Both the position numbers and the translations under genes were made by a program. The notes under the pieces are model-generated. The model saw nothing but the letters and a program-made list of their open reading frames with translations, had not been told where the DNA came from and searched no databases. From Staphylococcus schweitzeri (lineage in GTDB: Bacteria > Bacillota > Bacilli > Staphylococcales > Staphylococcaceae): a DNA stretch of 64,000 nucleotides. The stretch covers positions 1 through 64,000 of the forward strand of contig NZ_PPQS01000003.1 of assembly GCF_002902405.1 (NCBI RefSeq), written 5' to 3'. Below are positions 27,331 through 35,796 of this stretch, piece by piece (the stretch's first letter is position 1; each line of letters opens with the position of its first letter).

Positions 27331-28317
27331 ATGAAAAAGTGTATTAAGACTTTGTTTTTAAGTATCATTTTAGTAGTGATGAGTGGTTTATATCATTCAG
27401 CACATGCGTCAGATTCGTTGAGTAAAAGTCCGGAAAATTGGATGAGTAAACTTGATGAAAGCAAACATTTAACTGAGATTAATATGCCAGGCTCACATGA
27501 TAGTGGCTCATTCACTTTAAAGGATCCAGTAAAATCGGTTTGGGCAAAGACTCAAGATAAAGATTACCTTACGCAAATGAAGTCAGGAGTCAGGTTTTTT
27601 GATATTAGAGGTAGAGCAAGTGCTGATAATATGATTTCAGTTCATCACGGCATGGTTTATCTGCATCATGAACTAGGGAAATTTTTAGATGATGCTAAAT
27701 ATTACTTGAGTGCTTATCCAAACGAAACAATTGTGATGTCTATGAAAAAGGACTACGATAGTGACCCTAAAGTTACGAAGACATTTGAAGAGGTTTTTAG
27801 AGAATATTATTATAATAACCCGCAGTATCAGAATCTTTTTTACACAGGAAATAACGCGAATCCTACTTTAAAAGAGACAAAAGGTAAAATTGTCCTATTC
27901 AATAGAATGGGTGGTACATACATAAAAAGTGGTTATGGTGCTGACACGTCAGGCATTCAATGGGCAGACAACGCGACATTTGAAACGAAAATTAATAATG
28001 GTAACTTAAATTTACAGGTACAAGATGAGTATAATGATTATTACGATAAGAAAGTTGAAGCTGTTAAAAATTTATTGGCTAAAGCTAAAACTGATAGTAA
28101 CAAAGACAATGTATATGTGAATTTCTTGAGTGTGGCGTCTGGAGGTAGCGCATTTAATAGTACTTATAACTATGCGTCGCATATAAATCCTGAAATTGCA
28201 AAAACGATTAAAGCAAATGGGAAAGCTAGAACGGGTTGGCTGATTGTTGACTATGCAGGATATCCGTGGACTGGATATGATGATATCGTAAGCGAAATTA
28301 TAGATAGTAATAAATAA
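27331..28317 (+). CDS. plc: Secreted phosphatidylinositol-specific phospholipase C
   Basis: Plc cleaves phosphatidylinositol and GPI anchors outside the cell. A signal peptide ends near residue 26 (YHSAHA-SDS). The PI-PLC X-box shows INMPGSHDSGSF with catalytic His56, FFDIRGR, and SVHHG with the second catalytic His (105 or 106). The C-terminal part (NDNVYVNFLSVASGG and GWLIVDYAGYPW) completes the TIM-barrel. The 328 residues are the full family length, so the enzyme should be active. A strong terminator follows, so the lipoprotein array next to it is transcribed separately. Confidence 0.97.
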   Translation: MKKCIKTLFLSIILVVMSGLYHSAHASDSLSKSPENWMSKLDESKHLTEINMPGSHDSGSFTLKDPVKSVWAKTQDKDYLTQMKSGVRFFDIRGRASADNMISVHHGMVYLHHELGKFLDDAKYYLSAYPNETIVMSMKKDYDSDPKVTKTFEEVFREYYYNNPQYQNLFYTGNNANPTLKETKGKIVLFNRMGGTYIKSGYGADTSGIQWADNATFETKINNGNLNLQVQDEYNDYYDKKVEAVKNLLAKAKTDSNKDNVYVNFLSVASGGSAFNSTYNYASHINPEIAKTIKANGKARTGWLIVDYAGYPWTGYDDIVSEIIDSNK

Positions 28318-28337
28318 GGATTAAATAATGACATTAA

Positions 28338-28387
28338 GACGAGTATGAAAATAGTTAGATTCTGATTATTTTCAATACTCGTTTTTA
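28338..28387 (+). terminator. Terminator after plc
   Basis: ACGAGTATGAAAATA pairs with TATTTTCAATACTCGT over a 12-base loop with one mismatch, followed by TTTTTATTTT. Confidence 0.9.
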
Positions 28388-28537
28388 TTTTGAAAATAAG
28401 TAATAATTCAACAATATTATAAATTGAACAGATTGTTTGTGAAATTTTTGATAATATTAAAGTGAAAAAGTGTTATAAATTGATATTAATATGTAATTTT
28501 CAAAAGTAAATCATTTTAAAAAGAAGAGAGTTGTAAG

Positions 28538-29308
28538 ATGATGAAACGATTAAACAAATTAGTGTTAGGCATTATTTTTCTGTTCTTAGTCATTAGTATC
28601 ACTGCTGGTTGTGGCATAGGTAAAGAAGCGGAAATTAAGAAAAGTTTTGAGAAGACATTGAGTATGTATCCGATTAAAAATCTAGAAGATTTATACGATA
28701 AAGAAGGTTATCATGATGACGAATTTGATAAAAATGATAAAGGTACATGGGTTGTTCGTTCGTCAATGTCGATTCAACCTAAGGGAAAAGATATGAATGT
28801 AAAAGGCATGGTTATATATATGAATAGAAATACAAGAACAACAAATGGTTATTACTATGTTGATGTTATAGAAAGAGAGGATAAAAGTATACATCGTGAT
28901 AACGAAAAAAGATATCCGGTTAAAATGGTCGATAATAAAATCATGCCAACAAAAGAAATTAAAGATAAAAACATAAAAAAAGAAATCGAAAATTTTAAGT
29001 TCTTCGCGCAATATGGCAATTTTAAAGATTTGTCTAAGTACAAAGATGGCGATATTTCAAATAATCCAGAGGTACCGAATTACTCAGCTAAATATCAATT
29101 AACTAATGATGATTATAATGTAAAGCAATTACGTAAAAGATATGATATACCGACGAATAAAGCACCGAAGCTGTTGTTGAAAGGTACAGGAAATTTAGAA
29201 GGTTCATCAATTGGATACAAAAAAATTGAATTTACTTTCGTAGAGAAAAAGGGGGAAAATATATATTTTAGTGATGGGCTACATTTTAATCCAAGTGAGG
29301 ATAAATAA
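28538..29308 (+). CDS. Tandem DUF576 lipoprotein 1 (TilA-like immunity candidate)
   Basis: A 256-residue lipoprotein: signal peptide with lipobox ITAGC (lipidated Cys25), then a single DUF576 domain with the family-specific [33 protein letters not shown] and [17 protein letters not shown] segments. DUF576 (Lpl) proteins are membrane-anchored outside the cell; one of them, TilA, neutralises the type VII-secreted lipase TslA. AAGAAGAGAG lies 7 bases before the first of two adjacent ATG codons. It has its own upstream region, which is repeated before lipoprotein 3. A decayed toxin-gene start follows its stop. Confidence 0.92.
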   Translation: MMKRLNKLVLGIIFLFLVISITAGCGIGKEAEIKKSFEKTLSMYPIKNLEDLYDKEGYHDDEFDKNDKGTWVVRSSMSIQPKGKDMNVKGMVIYMNRNTRTTNGYYYVDVIEREDKSIHRDNEKRYPVKMVDNKIMPTKEIKDKNIKKEIENFKFFAQYGNFKDLSKYKDGDISNNPEVPNYSAKYQLTNDDYNVKQLRKRYDIPTNKAPKLLLKGTGNLEGSSIGYKKIEFTFVEKKGENIYFSDGLHFNPSEDK

Positions 29309-29310
29309 TC

Positions 29311-29376
29311 ATGATTCGATCAAATTATGAAATCGATCCAAGAAAAACAATAAAAAGAAATAGGATTGTGAAATGA
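29311..29376 (+). pseudogene. Remnant of a tslA-like 5' end after lipoprotein 1
   Basis: Two bases after the lipoprotein stop, an ATG opens a 21-codon frame, [20 protein letters not shown] plus K. Its start aligns with the first residues of the intact lipase gene (MTKNEYKIDPGKITSN): the NYEIDPRK and EYKIDPGK segments match, at the same distance from the lipoprotein stop. It ends in an ATGA overlap with lipoprotein 2. It is a deletion remnant, not a functional gene. Confidence 0.7.
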
Positions 29377-30143
29377 TGAAACGATTAAACAAATTGGTAT
29401 TGTACATTAGTTTTTTGATATTAATCATCAGTATCGTTGCTGGTTGTGGCATGGGTAAAGAAGCGGAAATTAAGAAAAGTTTTGAGAAGACATTGAGTAT
29501 GTATCCGATTAAAAATCTAGAAGATTTATACGATAAAGAAGGTTATCGTGATGACGAATTTGATAAAAATGATAAAGGTACATGGATTATTGGTTCTGAA
29601 ATGGCAACTCAAAATAAGGGTGAAGCTCTGAAAGTTAAAGGTATGGTCTTATATATGAATAGAAATACAAGAAGTGCAAAAGGATTTTACTATGTTAATG
29701 CAGTAAAGAAAGATGAAGATGGTAGACCTCAGGATAATAAAATAGAATATCCGGTTAAAATGGTAGACAATAAAATCATTCCAACTAAAGATATCAAAGA
29801 CGAAAAAATAAAAAATGAAATTGAAAACTTTAAGTTCTTCGCGCAATATGGCAACTTCAAAGATTTAAAAAAATATAAAGATGGAGATATATCATTTAAT
29901 CCAGAGGTGCCAAGTTATTCAGCAAAATATCAATTAACCAATGATGATTATAATGTAAAACAATTACGTAAAAGATATGATATACCAACAAATAAAGCGC
30001 CAAAGCTGTTGTTGAAAGGTTCGGGAGACTTAAAAGGTTCATCAGTTGGATATAAAGACGTTGAATTTACTTTTGTGGAGAAAAAAGGGGAAAATACTTT
30101 TTTTACTGATAGTTTACATCTTGAACCAAGTGAGGATAAATAA
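29373..30143 (+). CDS. Tandem DUF576 lipoprotein 2
   Basis: A 256-residue lipoprotein with lipobox SIVAGC (Cys25) and the same DUF576 domain; the first 70 residues after the lipobox are almost identical to lipoproteins 1 and 3 and the middle section ([19 protein letters not shown]) resembles 3 rather than 1. Such a mosaic is expected from recombination between tandem copies. It starts inside the end of the toxin-start remnant, with AGGATTG upstream. If it is an immunity protein, no intact toxin is coupled to it. Confidence 0.92.
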   Translation: MMKRLNKLVLYISFLILIISIVAGCGMGKEAEIKKSFEKTLSMYPIKNLEDLYDKEGYRDDEFDKNDKGTWIIGSEMATQNKGEALKVKGMVLYMNRNTRSAKGFYYVNAVKKDEDGRPQDNKIEYPVKMVDNKIIPTKDIKDEKIKNEIENFKFFAQYGNFKDLKKYKDGDISFNPEVPSYSAKYQLTNDDYNVKQLRKRYDIPTNKAPKLLLKGSGDLKGSSVGYKDVEFTFVEKKGENTFFTDSLHLEPSEDK

Positions 30144-30145
30144 TC

Positions 30146-30178
30146 ATGACTAAAATTGATCTAGGAAAAATAATTTGA
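30146..30178 (+). pseudogene. Remnant of a tslA-like 5' end after lipoprotein 2
   Basis: Two bases after the lipoprotein 2 stop, ATG opens MTKIDLGKII then a stop. At base level it follows the intact lipase start (MTKNEYKIDPGKITS) with 9 bases deleted after MTK and then divergence after GGAAAAATAA. It is the second decayed toxin-gene start in the array. Confidence 0.7.
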
Positions 30179-30371
30179 GAATAGTCAAATTATAATTAAT
30201 CTACTACTCGTGTTATTTCAAAATAAGTAATAACATAAATGAATAACAATATTTTATATTTAATAGATTGCTTGTATAATTTTTGATAATATTAAAGTGA
30301 AAAGTGTTATAAAATGTTGGATATATGTAATTCACAAAAACAAATTATATAAAAAAGAAAGTTGTGATACG

Positions 30372-31136
30372 GTGAAGCACTTTAAAAAAATAGTTTTATG
30401 TATTAGTTCACTATTTTTAACAATTTTTATTGGGGGTTGTGGTATGGGTAAAGAAGAGGAAATTAAGAAAAGTTTTGAGAAGACATTGAGTATGTATCCG
30501 ATTAAAAATCTAGAAGATTTGTACGATAAAGAAGGTTATCGTGATGACGAATTTGATAAAAATGATAAAGGAACGTGGACTATTAGTTCTGAAATGGCAA
30601 TTCAGAAAAAGGGAGAAGCATTAAATATAAAAGGTATGGTTTTGAAGTTAAATAGAAATACAAGGAGTGCAAAAGGATTTTATTATGTTAATGCGATAAA
30701 GAAGGATGAAGATGGAAGACCTCAGGATAATCAAATAGAATATCCTGTTAAAATGGTCGATAATAAAATCATTCCAACAAAAGAAATTAAAGATGAAAAC
30801 ATAAAAAAAGAAATCGAAAACTTTAAGTTTTTTGTTCAATATGGTAACTTTAAAGATTTGTCGAAGTACAAAGATGGAGATATTTCATATAATCCAGAAG
30901 CGCCGATTTATTCAGCTAAATATCAATTAACGAATGATGATTATAATGTAAAACAATTACGTAAAAGATACAATATACCAACGAATAAAGCGCCAAAGTT
31001 ATTGTTGAAAGGTTCAGGTAACTTAAAAGGTTCATCAGTTGGATACAAAAAAATTGAATTTACTTTTGTAGAGAAAAAAGGGGAAAACACATACTTTACT
31101 TCTAACCTACATTTTAAACCGAGTGAGGATGAATAA
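30372..31136 (+). CDS. Tandem DUF576 lipoprotein 3, coupled to the lipase gene
   Basis: A 254-residue lipoprotein with a distinct signal peptide, lipobox IFIGGC (Cys23), and the DUF576 domain shared with copies 1 and 2. I start at GTG 30372, which gives a standard signal peptide; the frame is open upstream but non-coding in character. The 70 bases before it (TTTTTGATAATATTAAAGTG at 30282-30301) repeat those before lipoprotein 1, so it has its own promoter. The stop lies 2 bases before the lipase gene, whose ribosome binding site is inside this gene. This copy is therefore the best candidate for the dedicated immunity protein (TilA role). Confidence 0.92.
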   Translation: MKHFKKIVLCISSLFLTIFIGGCGMGKEEEIKKSFEKTLSMYPIKNLEDLYDKEGYRDDEFDKNDKGTWTISSEMAIQKKGEALNIKGMVLKLNRNTRSAKGFYYVNAIKKDEDGRPQDNQIEYPVKMVDNKIIPTKEIKDENIKKEIENFKFFVQYGNFKDLSKYKDGDISYNPEAPIYSAKYQLTNDDYNVKQLRKRYNIPTNKAPKLLLKGSGNLKGSSVGYKKIEFTFVEKKGENTYFTSNLHFKPSEDE

Positions 31137-31138
31137 TC

Positions 31139-32515
31139 GTGACTAAAAATGAGTATAAAATCGATCCTGGAAAAATAACTAGTAATACAGAAGCAACTAG
31201 CGCAATAGCTAATATTAGTTATGAAATTGAAAATGCAAATGATAATGGTTTAGAAAAAGAAAAAATTAATGGGCAGATTAATAGTTTGAAAAATGATGGG
31301 GATTTCCCTAAAAACTTAGACTATATAGATAGTTATACAGACCCCAGTACGGGGACCACGGCAACGGCATTTTTAAATAAAGATACAGGTAAAGTTACTG
31401 TTGGAATGGCTGGTACAAACTTTCACGGCGATCAACTTAAAAGAGTAGCACTTAGTTCGATGTCTCCGTTATTATTCCCACCCTCTAATCAAGATGTGAA
31501 AGATGTACTAGGCACTATGAAGGATGGTGTAGCGGATCTAGCCATTGGAGTAGGAATGGTCAATTATAAAGGAAAACATTTTGCAAATACACAACAGTTT
31601 ATTGAGAATTTACAAAAAAAGTACGAAATAGATACCGTTACTGGTCATTCTTTAGGAGGGAGAGATGCTATCTTTCTTGGGCTTCGTTTTAACATAAAAA
31701 ATGTTGTGGCATACAATCCTGCTCCGTTAGAAGTAAAAAGCCTGCGTAATAAACTTGGTGGTCAATTGTTTAGAAATACGACATTTCCAGATGAAAAATA
31801 TTTAAAAGAGTTAATGGATAATTATGATGGAGATATTACTAAGGTTATAACTCAAAAGGATGGATTAGACTATTTAGTGAAGCATACAGATCATTTAACT
31901 TATGGTGATGTGTTACGTATAAACAATGGTCAGGGCCATGCGATGGAGAATTTTTTAGGAGAAAAAGAACAACGTGAAATAATCGAAGAACTAATGTTAG
32001 TAAAAGGATATCGCGATGCAAATGACAAAGCATTTAAGGCTTTGAAAAAAAATACTGAGAAAAAACTCGGTAAAATAGATGAAATCAAATCGAAGTTACT
32101 GCAAACGAACGGTGGTGCCCTCTCGTCTTCTCAACAAAAATTGCTTGAAACTTTGGTGGCATTTTCGGTAGCTGAAGGACTAAGTAAAATGGTTGACCAA
32201 GAACTTCAGCAGTTAAAAAATATGTTTAACCTGATGGATGAGAAATTTGAAGCAAATTGGAAAGATGCACAAGAAGCTAGTGATATTGTGGGTAAACATC
32301 TTTCATATTCAGAAAAGGTAAGTGCATTAGATGACGGTGGGGTTAATGAAAGTAAACTTGCTAGTGAACCACATAATGAAATAAAAGACAAACTAAATAA
32401 AATTACGGACTTATCCAAGAAATACAATTCGTATTTAAAGAAAATAGAAAAAAGTATTAATGAAATAGTTGCTAAGGATCAACAGTTGGCAGGGCAAATA
32501 GGTGATTTAATATGA
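31139..32515 (+). CDS. TslA-like lipase toxin, probable type VII secretion substrate
   Basis: A 458-residue protein without a signal peptide. The N-terminal half (about 60-280) is a class 3 lipase-like alpha/beta hydrolase: nucleophile elbow GHSLGG with Ser171, NVVAYNPAP after it, and a likely catalytic His267 in NNGQGHAMENF; the acid may be an Asp near 251-257. The C-terminal 180 residues are helical and charged. A lipase first and a helical targeting domain last is the reverse order known for TslA, a phospholipase with anti-staphylococcal activity secreted by the ESS/type VII system. GTG start; its site GAGGATG lies in lipoprotein 3. The next gene overlaps its stop by 4 bases. The secretion apparatus is not in the window. 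Confidence 0.82.
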   Translation: MTKNEYKIDPGKITSNTEATSAIANISYEIENANDNGLEKEKINGQINSLKNDGDFPKNLDYIDSYTDPSTGTTATAFLNKDTGKVTVGMAGTNFHGDQLKRVALSSMSPLLFPPSNQDVKDVLGTMKDGVADLAIGVGMVNYKGKHFANTQQFIENLQKKYEIDTVTGHSLGGRDAIFLGLRFNIKNVVAYNPAPLEVKSLRNKLGGQLFRNTTFPDEKYLKELMDNYDGDITKVITQKDGLDYLVKHTDHLTYGDVLRINNGQGHAMENFLGEKEQREIIEELMLVKGYRDANDKAFKALKKNTEKKLGKIDEIKSKLLQTNGGALSSSQQKLLETLVAFSVAEGLSKMVDQELQQLKNMFNLMDEKFEANWKDAQEASDIVGKHLSYSEKVSALDDGGVNESKLASEPHNEIKDKLNKITDLSKKYNSYLKKIEKSINEIVAKDQQLAGQIGDLI

Positions 32516-32841
32516 TATTTGAAGACTACAAAAAAATGGATGACCTCGAAAATGCATATGAAATAGAGTTGAAACGCATTGATAGGGAAATGCAAAATCT
32601 TAATGAATTAAAATATCACCTTAGAAGAGAAAATGAGCAAAGTTACGATGCATTTTTGTATTTAAAGAATAAAATGAACTATAGTGAAGAGTCCAATGCT
32701 AAGGTGAGACGACTAGTTGAAGAATTTGATTATGAAGCAAATAGTTATATTAGACAAAAAGAGTTAAAGTTAGAAGATTATAAAGAAGAAATAAGAAGAG
32801 AATATATACAGCAATCTGAAAAAATAAGGGAGGCGAAGTAG
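32512..32841 (+). CDS. Small helical partner of the lipase (TlaA-like)
   Basis: A 109-residue protein, almost entirely charged and helical (EIELKRIDREMQNLNELKYH, RQKELKLEDYKEEIRREYIQ), consistent with a two-helix coiled-coil protein of the kind encoded next to LXG or TslA substrates (DUF3958-like). ATGA overlap with the lipase stop indicates translational coupling. Such partners stack on the helical domain of the substrate to make a joint type VII targeting signal. Family assignment is by context and pattern. Confidence 0.7.
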   Translation: MIFEDYKKMDDLENAYEIELKRIDREMQNLNELKYHLRRENEQSYDAFLYLKNKMNYSEESNAKVRRLVEEFDYEANSYIRQKELKLEDYKEEIRREYIQQSEKIREAK

Positions 32842-32844
32842 CTT

Positions 32845-33156
32845 ATGGGAATCCCTGATCCGTTATCTATTCGTATGTCTAATCCTTTACTAGGAGATAG
32901 TTGGATGGTAGGTGATTTGAAAAAAAGACAGGAAAAAAGACTAATCACAACAGTCATCGCACCTGAACATGATGAAAAGCATCGTGAAAATAAAAGTAAA
33001 ATGAAAAAATCTGAAAAGCAATTGATCAATCAGTTGATTAATCATGGTCATACATTTCGGAATGACTTTAAAAATGTGGCTAAGGGTGATTGGGTTAATA
33101 AAGCTATGCAAGACTTAGATAAATTAGGCAATGAGCTTAAAAAAATGATGAATTAG
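32845..33156 (+). CDS. Second small partner of the lipase (TlaA2-like candidate)
   Basis: A 103-residue protein. The N-terminus (MGIPDPLSIRMSNPLLGDSW) is extended and the C-terminal half helical (SEKQLINQLINHGHTFRNDF, MQDLDKLGNELKKMM). GGAGGCGAAG lies 8 bases before the ATG, inside the end of the preceding gene. Position, size and helical content fit the second partner gene of a tslA locus. A terminator follows at 33228. I cannot identify the family from sequence alone. Confidence 0.6.
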   Translation: MGIPDPLSIRMSNPLLGDSWMVGDLKKRQEKRLITTVIAPEHDEKHRENKSKMKKSEKQLINQLINHGHTFRNDFKNVAKGDWVNKAMQDLDKLGNELKKMMN

Positions 33157-33227
33157 TTGAATTGTCATATACTTTTTCAAACCAACAACGAACTAAACAA
33201 TCTATATAAAGATGATTAAAAGAAGTC

Positions 33228-33256
33228 ATAACCATTCGTAAAGGATGGTTATTTTT
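33228..33256 (+). terminator. Terminator of the lipoprotein 3 - lipase - partner operon
   Basis: ATAACCATTC pairs with GGATGGTTAT (one mismatch) with a 5-base loop, followed by ATTTTT. Confidence 0.8.
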
Positions 33257-33275
33257 AATAGCAAACAAAATTAAC

Positions 33276-33311
33276 GATAGTCTATATCTTGAACCGAGTG
33301 AGGATAAATAA
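33276..33311 (+). pseudogene. 3' end of a lost fourth DUF576 lipoprotein
   Basis: The last 12 codons read DSLYLEPSEDK-stop, nearly identical to the end of lipoprotein 2 ([11 protein letters not shown]) and preceded by no lipoprotein coding sequence. It shows that a lipoprotein gene once stood downstream of the lipase module. Confidence 0.75.
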
Positions 33312-33408
33312 CCTCATTGCCTCCCACACGATTCAACACGAATTTCAAATATGTTCCCGCAAAATAATGTAAAATAAACGTATTCATATTACTGAATTGA
33401 GGGATAGT

Positions 33409-35646
33409 ATGCAACGTGATTATTTAATTCGAGTAGAAACTGAGAGTATGTCAGATTTCAAAAGGCTCAATGGTTTAATGATTGGTTTTGTTATTAAAGG
33501 TGAGGCACATATTTATGATGAAAATAATATGACGCAATGCAACAGTGGCGACATTTTCATCATTAACCACCGCGACTTGTATCGATTTCAACTTCAACAA
33601 GATGGCATCATATGTTATATCCAATTCCAAATGAAATATTTAGCAGACAAGTTTGATGATGTGCATTGTCTATATTTTCACTTAACAGATGCGACCACAA
33701 CAAAAAATATACATCAACTGAGAAATATAATGGCAAGACTGGTTTTAACACATATTCGACATAATGAGTTGTCTAAATTGACTGAGCAACAACTTGTGAT
33801 TCAGTTGCTTATGCATATGATTCATTATGTTCCGCGTACATATCATTCGAACCAAAGTATCTTAAATGATGATAAAGTGAATCAAGTATGCGACTATATC
33901 GAGTTACATTTTCATGAAGACTTAAGCCTTTCGGAATTAAGCGAATATGTTGGGTGGTCAGAGAGCCATCTGTCTAAAAAGTTTGCAGAATCGCTAGGTG
34001 TAGGATTCCAGCATTTCTTAAATACGACGCGAATTGAGCATGCGAAACTCGATTTGACATACACAGATGAAACGATTACTGATATTGCATTGCAAAATGG
34101 CTTTTCAAGTGCAGCGAGCTTTGCGAGAACATTTAAACACTTTACGCATCAAACACCTAAACAATATCGAGGTGATCGTCCAGCAATCACTGAAAACCAG
34201 CAATCGGCACAACATGATTATCACGACCGTGAATTGATATTGCTTTTAAATGACTACATTGAAGAAATGAATCATTTCATTGAAGATATTGAAAAGGTGA
34301 ACTATAAAGAGATTACCTTTCAACCAACTAATCAACAACTAAATCAATTTAATCATATTATTCAAGTGGGCTATTTGAGGAATTTACTCAATACACAGTA
34401 TCAATCACAGTTGCTTACATGTCATCATGATTTTCATGTCAATGAAGTAATAGTATATGATGTGATGCCATATATCATGAAAAAGCTAAATGCGCCATTC
34501 ACGTATGATGCAGAAATTTCGAATATATTTTATGATATCGATTTGTGTTTAGACTTTTTATTAGATTATAACTTTAGTTTGACAATGCATTTGGATCAGT
34601 ATGACTCAAGTGATTATATCGATGCATTCAAAGTATTTATCCATCACGTTGCCCTGCATGTCAGTCATAGAAAAGATTTGAAGTTCAACTTGTATGTGAC
34701 GACATTGCACACTTCTTTGATTGAAATGATTGATTATTTTAAAGCATTATTTCCTAATGGTGGCTTGTACATTCACTTAGATCAAGCTACGGAAAGACGT
34801 CTACCATTGTTGAAACGACTTGAGCCACACATCGACCATTTTGTATTTGATGCCAATTCAAATGATGCTGTTGATTTTAATAAAATGAATGATGATGAAT
34901 TTAAAACCGCAAGTCAAATGATTATTAATAAAACGAATTACCTTATCGACTTAGTACATCGTCATAACCTAAAGCGGCCACTCATTTTACTCAATTGGAA
35001 TACATTGACGGGTGATACATTTATTACAAACGGCGAATATTTTAGAGGTGGTATCATCATTGAGCAATTATTAAAGTTAAGCTCAAAGGTAGAAGGTATA
35101 GGATATTGGTTGAATTATGATTTGCACGTCAGTCATTGTAGAAATGAACGGGATTATATGAATTCTATTGAACTGTTTCATCAATATAATGGAAAACGTC
35201 CGGTCTATTTCACGGCATTGCTATTTAATAAATTAACAAGCAATATTTTGTATTCTGATGATACTTGTGTTGTCACGGGAACTGATTCAAATTTTCAAAT
35301 ATTGTTATATGATGCAAAGCATTTTAATCCGTACTTAGCGTTGGACAATCAAATGAATATGCGTGCGACGGAAATGATTCATTTGAACATTAATGCCCTG
35401 GAAGAAGGTATGTATAAGATTAAACATTTTACCTTAGATAAAGAAAATGGTGCATTATTTAATCTTTGGCGAAAACATCATACGATACATGGTATGGACA
35501 AGGACTCTATAGATTACGTTAATCGAATGAGTTTTCCAAAATTAGAAGTGTACGATATAGATGTGACGGACACGCTGGCATTAAATATTAAAATGATTAC
35601 AAATGGGATTCACTTAATTGAAGTAAAACGTTACCCAAGTTCATAA
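33409..35646 (+). CDS. Large AraC/XylS-family transcriptional regulator
   Basis: A 745-residue regulator with three parts. The N-terminal cupin-like sensing domain (about 1-100) contains NSGDIFIINHRDLYRFQ. Two AraC helix-turn-helices (about 160-262) show LSLSELSEYVGWSESHLSKKF and DIALQNGFSSAASFARTFK. The long C-terminal half (about 290-745) resembles a glycosyl-hydrolase-like domain and is characteristic of a small set of staphylococcal AraC regulators, including Rsp and AryK; I cannot say which ortholog this is. The ATG at 33409 is chosen for GAGGGAT directly upstream. It reads away from the lipoprotein array and ends at a strong terminator. Confidence 0.85.
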   Translation: MQRDYLIRVETESMSDFKRLNGLMIGFVIKGEAHIYDENNMTQCNSGDIFIINHRDLYRFQLQQDGIICYIQFQMKYLADKFDDVHCLYFHLTDATTTKNIHQLRNIMARLVLTHIRHNELSKLTEQQLVIQLLMHMIHYVPRTYHSNQSILNDDKVNQVCDYIELHFHEDLSLSELSEYVGWSESHLSKKFAESLGVGFQHFLNTTRIEHAKLDLTYTDETITDIALQNGFSSAASFARTFKHFTHQTPKQYRGDRPAITENQQSAQHDYHDRELILLLNDYIEEMNHFIEDIEKVNYKEITFQPTNQQLNQFNHIIQVGYLRNLLNTQYQSQLLTCHHDFHVNEVIVYDVMPYIMKKLNAPFTYDAEISNIFYDIDLCLDFLLDYNFSLTMHLDQYDSSDYIDAFKVFIHHVALHVSHRKDLKFNLYVTTLHTSLIEMIDYFKALFPNGGLYIHLDQATERRLPLLKRLEPHIDHFVFDANSNDAVDFNKMNDDEFKTASQMIINKTNYLIDLVHRHNLKRPLILLNWNTLTGDTFITNGEYFRGGIIIEQLLKLSSKVEGIGYWLNYDLHVSHCRNERDYMNSIELFHQYNGKRPVYFTALLFNKLTSNILYSDDTCVVTGTDSNFQILLYDAKHFNPYLALDNQMNMRATEMIHLNINALEEGMYKIKHFTLDKENGALFNLWRKHHTIHGMDKDSIDYVNRMSFPKLEVYDIDVTDTLALNIKMITNGIHLIEVKRYPSS

Positions 35647-35655
35647 AATGATCAC

Positions 35656-35692
35656 AAATCACAAATTATGTTCTACATAATTTGTGATTTTT
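35656..35692 (+). terminator. Terminator after the AraC regulator
   Basis: AAATCACAAATTATG pairs perfectly with CATAATTTGTGATTT with a 5-base loop, then TTTC. Confidence 0.9.
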
Positions 35693-35796
35693 CACATTCA
35701 AAGTTAAAAGTGCAAAAAATTAATGGTTAACATCTCTGTTGTTGGCAATATAAATAATGATAAATCATTTATGATGTAACTAAGGAGATGAAGGAT

